This document shows, piece after piece, positions 23,018 to 64,000 of a stretch of DNA of 64,000 bases (its first letter is position 1; every line of letters starts with the position of its first letter). The stretch is taken from NCBI GenBank assembly GCA_963576565.1, contig OY755040.1, forward strand, positions 24,618,543 through 24,682,542, given 5' to 3'. The notes under the pieces were generated by a model, which was given only the letters and a program-made list of their open reading frames with translations, did not search any database and was not told the DNA's origin. The position numbers and the translations under genes are program-made. Source of the stretch: Aspidapion aeneum (taxonomy: Eukaryota > Arthropoda > Insecta > Coleoptera > Brentidae).

Positions 23018-23650
23018 CTAAAATTGAAAAAAAAAGGTAGAATATCTCATTTTACATAATATACGTATACCTATAAGGTGTAGAACTTGTCATTTATAGA
23101 TCTAAAAAATAGAATCAACACAAAAGTTTTACAATATACAAGATTGAACGTCAACATTTTTACAATAGGTACATTTAAAAATGTAAAAAGTAATAAGTAG
23201 GTACTATCTTACAGCTCTAACACATTAAAAGAAAAACAGAATTAGCTTAGGTATTTATCACAGTTCTATATCACAGATTTTCTACATTAATCTTTTGTCA
23301 TCTCTAAAAAAATCATCTAAGCTATAATAGGCCCTCATTTTAAAAAAGTTTTTAAATTTTTTTTAGGTAGATACTACAGGGGCATTTTCAATCTATGAGT
23401 ATAACCATATGTTTTAAGAATGTATAGAAAAACATAACGGACATGCGTTTGTTTATGTTTAAATCTACCTTAGCAATACATCGTTATTTTCTGTGTCTGT
23501 GTTAAAAGCCACAGAAAATTTGTCTTCATAATACCGAGTATTGAAATATTGAAAATTCGCAATTTCTTCTGAACTAACTGAACTTAGTATCGGCACTGAC
23601 ATCTCCGCAATCTTTTTTTGAATTTTCTCTTCTACTTCGGCTTTGTTCAT
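22597..23650 (-). CDS. Abitram: ABITRAM (FAM206/Simiate) homologue, 2 exons
   Basis: Small actin-binding/transcription-modulating protein conserved in animals; the insect protein's role is not established. The CDS is exon 1 23650-23469 and exon 2 23017-22597, joined across a GTAGAT donor and a TTTTAG acceptor, giving 200 codons plus stop (human about 181 aa). Matching motifs are LLRFHTNRLSLISLAHGH, ISGKKKHGAKKLKKDT, CVSGSLIEVNKHIL, YIGVLFP and LLTEKEYSEYV. These follow the order and spacing of the human protein. The N-terminal 30 residues are divergent. The reverse complement of the stop is followed by AATAAA at 22580-22575, so the 3' UTR is very short. The gene is divergent from eRF1, 2.5 kb away. 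Confidence 0.9.
23469..23650 (-). CDS. Abitram: Abitram exon 1
   Basis: Starts at ATG 23650 (MNKAEVEEKIQKKI) and codes for 60 codons plus two bases. The segment FQYFNTRYYEDKFSVAF aligns with the RYFTRWYKPDVKGKFC part of the family. Donor GTAGAT at 23468. Confidence 0.88.
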
Positions 23651-23939
23651 TTTTTATTTAAATAATTTTAATAAAAATTATAAAAAAGTGAGGTTAAATA
23701 AGAGATTGTAAACATCGCCAAGGTGTTCGCGTCTTGGATAAAATCAATTGTCGCGTCATTCGGTTCAAGAAAACCTGGTTCGCGGGCAAAATGCATTATT
23801 GCGTAATGTTAAACCACATGGGTTCAACTCACTTTTTTTCATCGCTTAATTTGTTGACTGATCGAAATTATTTGTACTAAAACTTTGACAATGTGTCATT
23901 TTTGGATAAACTACAGTTTACCATTTTCCCAATGAAGTT

Positions 23940-24120
23940 ATATGAATTTATACCGCTCATAAATTAAAAAATCTCTAACTCGAACTTAAAGGGACAACCA
24001 AAACCGTTCGAGTTATAGAAATTCGAGTTAAATAGGTTAAAATACATATAAAAAGTGCAGGGACCACTTAAAAGGTTCGAGTTATAGAGATTCGAGTTAG
24101 AGAGGTTCGACTGTACTTTC
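23940..24120. mobile_element. Pogo/Tc1-like terminal repeats (remnant)
   Basis: Repeated GTTCGAGTTATAGA and ATTCGAGTTAGAGAG motifs ending GGTTCGACTGTAC. The inverse, TACAGTCGAACC followed by TCTAACTCGAA, is the familiar start of pogo-type transposons. A partial inverted half lies at 23970-24030. No transposase. Confidence 0.6.
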
Positions 24121-24159
24121 AATTTTAACATTAACACGCTACATGATGAAGAATGCACA

Positions 24160-25270
24160 AATTCGTTGCGGCAGTCCGCCGCTGCCAGTGAACACGATTA
24201 GAAATGCAGCTTAAAACTTGCCTAAAACAATACAATACGCATGTGCTAACAACAGCATGAACGCTGCCACGCTACATGATAATACCCTGTTTCCACCAAT
24301 GCCCACCCCGATACGAGTCGTTAAATACCGAGATGAATTCCAAGACGTGCGCAAGCGTTGATCTGTCACTTCTGCCAACCAATCAACTGAGAGATATTTC
24401 AGTATGGTTTAATACAGCAAAACTTTAATAATTTCCAGTTCTTTTTGATGAAAATTCGTCGTTTTTGTGCTGTGAAAATGCCGGTGACGTGCAAGTTGTG
24501 TGACAAATTATTTAGTGCCCAATTTAATTTGAATAAACACTGTCAAAGTAAACATGGCATACAAAAACAAAGGTATTCCTATGCAGAAAGTGTTTTTATG
24601 TTTAGATGCCTAGAATGTAAATGCTCCTTCCCAAAAAACTTGGATCTGTATGGCCTTCATCTGAACTGCTGACTGTTCCTCTCACAGTTAAGGTGCATTT
24701 CTAATCGTGTTCGCTGGCAGACTTGCAATCCGACACGCGTGCTAGCACAAAAAATATAGGATACTTTATTGTGGTGCTAGGCATATGGGAATGGGAATCA
24801 ATGTAACCATTTCTAATGACGACCACCGTGTCCGCACGGTCCTTCGATCGTGCTTGCAAGCTGCAAACTCTGCGACCCGTGCTGGCGTCCGTGCGGCGTA
24901 CCAGACATGCGCAGTTCAATAACCTAAATGATCGGTATATCGGGAATAATCTCGATCGAGATCTTTTTGGCTATATCTGTTTCCTATATTAGTACGAGTA
25001 AAAGAAACATGAACATATATTAAAGGTGCACTTTCTGCAATACGGACTTATATCCCTCGTCACTTTTATTATACAAAGGTTTATAATTGCAGACACATTG
25101 TAGGAAGAATTCGTCACTTTTTTTATTTGTCGATTGTGAGTTTTCCATTTTGAATAAGAAAAATATTTATTTTGTTTACAACACGTAACACAATTAGAAA
25201 TGGCCTAGTCCGTGACGATTCCCGTGCTGGCGTTCGCGTCGGTCCGCAAACACGATTAGAAATGTAGCTC
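24160..25270. mobile_element. Composite of CACGATTAGAAATG inverted repeats around a zinc-finger frame
   Basis: CACGATTAGAAATGCAGC near 24194, GCATTTCTAATCGTGTTCGC near 24692, CAATTAGAAATGG near 25191 and CACGATTAGAAATGTAGC near 25251 are copies of one end in both orientations, each next to GC-richer TCCG/GCTGGCG sequence. The block looks like one or two inverted-repeat elements, one of which encloses the C2H2 frame. Confidence 0.55.
24445..24672 (+). CDS. Short C2H2 zinc-finger frame, probably transposon-carried
   Basis: 75 codons, or 64 if started at the ATG at 24478 (MPVTCKLCDKLF). There is one good C2H2 finger, CKLCDKLF...LNKHCQSKHG, and a degenerate second one, FRCLECKCSFPKNL, lacking the His pair. 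The frame stops soon after and no further exons are recognisable. It lies between inverted CACGATTAGAAATG repeats, which suggests cargo or a remnant of a mobile element rather than a host gene. Confidence 0.4.
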   Translation: MMKIRRFCAVKMPVTCKLCDKLFSAQFNLNKHCQSKHGIQKQRYSYAESVFMFRCLECKCSFPKNLDLYGLHLNC

Positions 25271-25299
25271 GAATGAGCGTTACATAACCGAGCGTGACG

Positions 25300-26100
25300 G
25301 CTCAGTTCAATTCAGTGCCCACAAAAAGTGCTAAACGCGTCTAACGAAATTTAGACTTCAAAAACGCATCACGTGACGGGACATGGGTTTGCACCTGTTT
25401 AAATGCAGCGTGAACTGATCACGGATATTAGAACTTATTGTTCTAATTCCGTGGAACTAATGCGTTTTTTCATTCAGGCGGGTGGGCACGCGTTTGAAAC
25501 CGGGTTTTACGTAATTTAAAAACGGTCTCTTATAATTAATGGAAAATTCGGCTCTAAAATTTTGCCACTGTCTTTACAGCAGCTTGACATTTTCAAAAAT
25601 ATTGCAATGCATGCATTGACTCTGCAACACGTTTTTTTTTGGGTTATTTTTACAGACATTACGTCTTCATACCCAAAATAAAATCGAAATGTGTTAGGCG
25701 CTATAGTGCCTCTGCAACCGACACAAAATACTAGCTAACCTTTAAATAAATTGATAGCTAAAAAAAAGAACTTTATAGTGTATGGACATTTTAAATAATT
25801 TAAACTCGATTGGTGCGGGCAAGCGGGTTGCACTTTTTTTTTATTCTGCTCTCCGAGTCAGCTTTCAAAAAAGTAGGTTGTTTATTTGACACGTGGCACG
25901 TTTGACATTTGAAAGGCATCTGCCAAGGCCAACGAAAAAAAGAAGTCCTTTAAAAAAAAATCCGAAATTTTCGGATTTTTCCTTTACGTTTTTCGTGGTT
26001 TTTCCGTCGGAAAATCCACGTTAGAATCTTTTTAGGTAAGTACGGATATTCCACTAGAAAATGTGCAAAAAATTTCAATAATTTTCTGTCAGTTTGTGTG
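25300..26100. other. Spacer upstream of eRF1
   Basis: Contains a decayed relative of the MITE at 2005 (AACGCATCACGTGACG near 25365, GCGGGTGGGCACGCG near 25477) and a local palindrome around AAATCCGAAATTTTCGGATTT near 25960. The last 100-150 bases should include the eRF1 promoter and transcription start, which I cannot place. Confidence 0.45.
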
Positions 26101-26210
26101 TCAAAATAACCGTAAATTTCCAGTTCAATCCAGTTTGGTGACCTGCCTGCTGTAGCCACGCCGTTTTTCCATATTGGTGGTCCTTTTGTGCCTGCTCACT
26201 GCTGCCTACG

Positions 26211-59963
<33,753 letters not shown>

Positions 59964-60000
59964 TTATTCATTTTTTAAATTTCAACCAGATTTGTGTAAT

Positions 60001-60739
60001 GCCCGGTTCACACTAACGAGTTTCATTTTGCGAGTTTTACTATTCACAACAATCCCCAAATTGAGCTTATATCTAGTCTCTGTCTTTTCCTTCCAGGAAA
60101 AAAATTACAGAGAGAGAAAGATAGTTATGACCAAAATTGTTTCAAAAACTGTAACTTTAAGTGAATTAGGCTCAATAAATACATGTGTTCCTATAAGATC
60201 TAGACCCTGATTGGGCTAAAAAAAATAGTATATGTGATAAAAGTGACACTTTTATTGCAATTTTTTTAAGCAAAGGAAAGTTAAAGACCAAGAAATTACT
60301 TATGAACAACAGGATAAAATTAATGAAAATTCCAAGGCATAAAAAGGTATAGACATATTTATGCCTAAAAAAGGCATAACATTTGTAATTTTTATACCTT
60401 ATTTTAGAAATATTTACTTTTTATATCTTGGGATTTGTGGTACATTTTGTTCCAGTTCCCATAGTCATTTGTCAATAGGAAATGTTTTTTAACACTTTAG
60501 ACCGTCTAATTCATAGTTAACAATTTGTAATCAGCTCATTTGTAACATATTGCGATACCTGAATGTCGCTTAGTTTTTTCGTTTTTTGTGATGAAAATAA
60601 AATCTTAGAATTCAAAAAATAGGGTATGAGCCATGTAATAAAGTGCTTTTTTTAAGTCCTCTGGTTTATAGTTATACTATTTTGCTAATTAATGGGCCAA
60701 ACAAAAACTCGCGAAAAGGATCTCCGGTGTGAACCGGGC
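60001..60739. mobile_element. 739-bp element with GCCCGGTTCACAC ends
   Basis: GCCCGGTTCACACTAACGAG at the left and GGTGTGAACCGGGC at the right are terminal inverted repeats. No transposase. It would form most of the 3' UTR of an 8b transcript, including AATAAA at 60174-60179. Confidence 0.75.
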
Positions 60740-61577
60740 ACAATACATAAATTGCAAAGAGCTCTAGTAAATCAAGGTGCTTTTTATTATTTTTTAACTT
60801 AATTTTCAGGAAAAAAAAGGCGGTTTTACACCCGTTGCTCAAAAAACATACAATTTTTGCAAATAGAATAATTTATATCTTTGTATGAAATTTGTATTTC
60901 AACATTAAATTGTCTATAGCTTTATTATTTATATTTTTTCTTTGTTTTTTTATAGGTGGTCGATTTACTCCTAATAAACCATTTTAATAATGTTAAGTGG
61001 GTTTCACACACACGGTTTTTGACAACACAGTAATTGACATTTAAGGAAATGATCGTGGTATAAACTTTTCATTGTCGATTTACTCAATGTCTATTTTTTA
61101 TCAAGGTGTAGACCAAGTAATTTTTAACCAAGGATGGCATATAGATTTAGTAGGTATACTTGGTCTATGCCTTGATAAAAATTTTACATTTGTATATACA
61201 TGATTACCATTGTCTATACCATGATTCTTTGTTAATGTCAATTAATGTTTTTCCTTGGGACAGCCACATTTACCTTACGACCCTTAAAACTACGCGTCTT
61301 TAGAGTAGCCAGTGCAGTTTTTTTTATTCACACACTACTACTTGACTAAGATTCTGAACTGCACAGGTAAAATCTTACAACACAAAGGATATTATAGTGA
61401 GTAACGGTTATGTTCTGACGTCAGAACATTAAAAACGTCTCCGCTTATTGGATTAGAACGACCATTTTATTAAAATAAACCTAATCGTAGTCAAATTTTT
61501 ACTGAAAAATTAAAAACAAAACCTTAAAAGAAAGCATTGGCAAAAGCAATGGCATAGGTAATTGAATTGGGATAAAA
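60740..61577. other. Downstream DNA with a hairpin element
   Basis: An inverted-repeat element at about 61020-61250 has ATCAAGGTGTAGACCAAGTA paired with TACTTGGTCTATGCCTTGAT, flanked by a looser outer pair (ATTGACATTTAAGG and TTAATGTCAATTAATG). No gene. Confidence 0.5.
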
Positions 61578-61716
61578 TTTTACTGATTTTTTTTATTTAG
61601 ACAAAATATTCAATTGTTTTACACCCATATCTATAATCATAGTAACTTTTACTCATTTTTTTTATTTAGACAAAATATTCAAGTGTTTTACACCCATATC
61701 TATAATCATAGTAATA
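61578..61716. repeat. Tandem duplication of about 69 bp
   Basis: Two adjacent units sharing TTTATTTAGACAAAATATTC and TACACCCATATCTATAATCA with one substitution in the shared core. Recent and non-coding. Confidence 0.85.
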
Positions 61717-64000
61717 TTAAAATTAAAATAATAATTTTACAAAAATATAAAATATTTTTGTTTAAAAAATGTATAAAACGATTTTTTTTTTCTCAGAAAC
61801 GTGTTTAAAAATTGCCCTCAGTAATACTGTGATTAAAGAAAGGGTTGGGCTTCATTTTATAAATTTTTACCAAATTTTAAGCGAAGTTTTGCAACATACA
61901 AAATAAAATTGAATGAAGCTTTTTATAGTAGGCTTTGATTGATAACACACAGTATACACTAACACTGCTAAAGTGACACAAAAATACTTCAGAATCTGTA
62001 TAAAGAATACTTGTGAAAAAAGACTTTAAAAAATGTCTAAAATTTTAGGAGACCATACCATTATATAAATTTTTTGTTACATTGGATGTCCACTATTTTA
62101 ACATGAGTCCTACAGATATTTCTTGTATAATTTTACACCCTCCCTAGAGAACTTATTTTTTGAATAGTTATTGAAATAATCGTTGATTGTAAAGACCAAA
62201 TGTTTATATTTTTATCAATCTTAACAATTTTTAGGCCAAAAAACCATCTATACTTTATTGCAGTTTTTCGTTTTTTATGCTGTAATAAATATTTTCTGAG
62301 ACAAATTTAAATTTTAAAATATTCTTATTGGTTGATAAAACCTGTATCAATGAGACTCTAATGCAGGAGAGAAAGAAAAAGGAAGGATTAAAAAATGTGC
62401 ATGTTTTGCAATTTTTTGTCTTATTTGTTTTGCTGAGAAATCTCGGTTAACACACCATCGAGTATTCCTTGGGTATCTGTGTCTTCTTTTAAAATTTTGA
62501 TTTATCATATTTTAGTATCTCTGCAAATAAACTCTACAGGTGTAAAAATATACAGAGAAAAAAACCCTGAATGAATAAAGACTATAGCTGGTCTATAAGT
62601 CGATCTTTTATATATTTTTTTTTAATTTAGATGTAAAGGAAAAGATAATAAATATTTCAAGAAGAACTATCTAAGATTTGAAACTTTTTTGTTTTGTGTA
62701 ACGGACATTTAAGTATAATTTATCATTTGAAGTCTTATTTTAAAGTAGGAATGTCAAAAAACTAAAACTACGATATATAATTTTGGCGCCGATCGAAAAA
62801 TAAACAGTTCTTTAAAACTTAATTGGCTGGAAAAGGACTATTAATTGTTACTATTTTTCTTCGATTAATCCCATGGGTTTCGTTTGTCAAGGGAAAAGCC
62901 AATTTACTTGATTAATTAGGTACTCGTTATTTTTGGTATAGTTTCAAAGTGCAACAAACTGTTTTGTTATTGTAAGAATTTGCGCAGCACAGTTTTTTTG
63001 GCATTTCAAAAAAATTAATATTTTACATTGCTGGTAGCTTGGGACCTTATATCATTATTAATAAACGATAAATTTACAATAATTTGATACACAATTACAT
63101 TTTTTAGATGAGTTTGGTTTTGTCAATTGTTAAAAACAAAGTAATTCTTGGAAAAAGAAGTGGAAGTTGATAATAACTATTACAATGCATTGTAATCAGG
63201 AAAAATATTATTAATAATCTTTTCATAATAAATTATTTAAAAATTTAAGTTTTTTTTTTAGTCATCGAAAGAGTTTCATACCAATATTTGCTAATTCAGT
63301 TTTTTTTTTAACAAATTTTAAAAGTAAACTCTTATATTACTCCGAATGACTATGTTATTAGTTCTGTTTGTTTAAATGCGAGAACAGAGAGCACCTAACC
63401 AACAAACGTCAAAAAACCATACATTTTCATTGTTTTTTATTTCTACCTCCAGAGCAAGGTTATTAATGGTTAATAGAAGAATGAAAATGCAAGATTTTTT
63501 GACGTTTCCTCGTTAGCGGTCTCTGTTGGATTCTCGCATATAAACGAAGAGAGCTTATAACCGAACGGTCCACCGCTTGAAAAGCTCTTAATTCAGTATA
63601 CAGGTTTACTAAGCCTGAATCTTGCATGCGAGAATGCTGTTTGTTCGAGTTAGACAGACAGAAAATAAAATTAAAGAAAAGATACGGACACATGCCGATG
63701 TTGCCATTACTGTTTAAAAGTGGTAAAGGCAGGACTTTTGACACCAACCGCCCTCCCCGCATTTCCAAAAAAAAAATCATAAAAAAACAGTAAGTGTAAC
63801 GCAATAAAGGCCTAAACCCCCTCTACCTTCAGCGTTACGTAATTTAGGAATTATTTGTCCCTAAAGCCCATCACACACAAAAATGCATAAGCGCATAGCA
63901 TGGCACATAGTGGTGCAAAGCCAATCAGCGATCGAATAGCAGCGGCCATATTGGATTTGCGTAAGAAAAGTCCATAAGGTTGAACTTCTATGCGCTATGC
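61717..64000. other. Unassigned DNA to window end
   Basis: AT-rich with no supported gene. 63650-63730 holds a copy of the dispersed AGAAAGAGATA-type repeat. 63820-63860 resembles an end of the 10440 MITE (GCGTTACGTAATTTAGG). 63870-64000 begins an inverted-repeat element (TGCATAAGCGCATAGC near 63882, inverse-like CTATGCGCTATGC at the window end). The 113-codon minus frame at 63463-63804 overlaps these repeats and is not credible. Confidence 0.45.

Noticed and set aside
63463..63804. 113-codon minus-strand frame as a gene
   Set aside because: It crosses copies of dispersed repeats also seen near 40262 and 10440 and shows no conserved domain.

Overview
This window is nuclear DNA from an insect, possibly a beetle. 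It is AT-rich, with short conserved exons separated by large introns full of repeats. There are (CCTAA)-type telomere-like pentamers and many inverted-repeat transposons ending in CACCCTGTATA-like sequence. The species is not determinable from sequence alone.

Three protein-coding genes are well supported. (1) Positions 1391-17219, plus strand: the last seven exons of a MAP3K4/Mekk1-type MAP kinase kinase kinase, covering the end of the regulatory region and the complete kinase domain; the 5' part lies outside the window. (2) Positions 23650-22597, minus strand: a compact two-exon gene for an ABITRAM (FAM206/Simiate) homologue. (3) Positions 26211-59963, plus strand: the complete eRF1 (ETF1) translation termination factor gene. 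It has seven common exons and two competing last exons, 8a at 53133-53212 and 8b at 59881-59963, both ending in DLDDY.

The most interesting content is in the eRF1 introns. Four copies of a roughly 131-133 nt element on the host-gene strand fold as a textbook H/ACA box snoRNA: two hairpins with internal pockets, H box AAAGCA, and ACA three nucleotides from the end (30890-31020, 33296-33428, 34255-34385, 42177-42309). They were copied together with pieces of eRF1 exon 4, which also survive as decaying exon fragments in introns 2, 4 and 6. One snoRNA copy lies between the ends of a foldback transposon.

Almost everything else is mobile DNA. A 0.6-0.74 kb family with a hairpin at both ends occurs nine times. 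There are more than a dozen foldback or long-TIR elements, several nested, including a hAT-type element with an 8-bp target duplication and one with a 9-bp duplication. A six-unit 402-bp tandem array forms one arm of a foldback in eRF1 intron 5. Fragments of LINE and Ty3/Gypsy-type reverse transcriptases are present, as is a roughly 510-bp array of a telomere-like decamer (TTAGG alternating with TTGGG) in the last MAP3K4 intron. From 59964 to the end there is only repeat-derived and unassigned AT-rich DNA.
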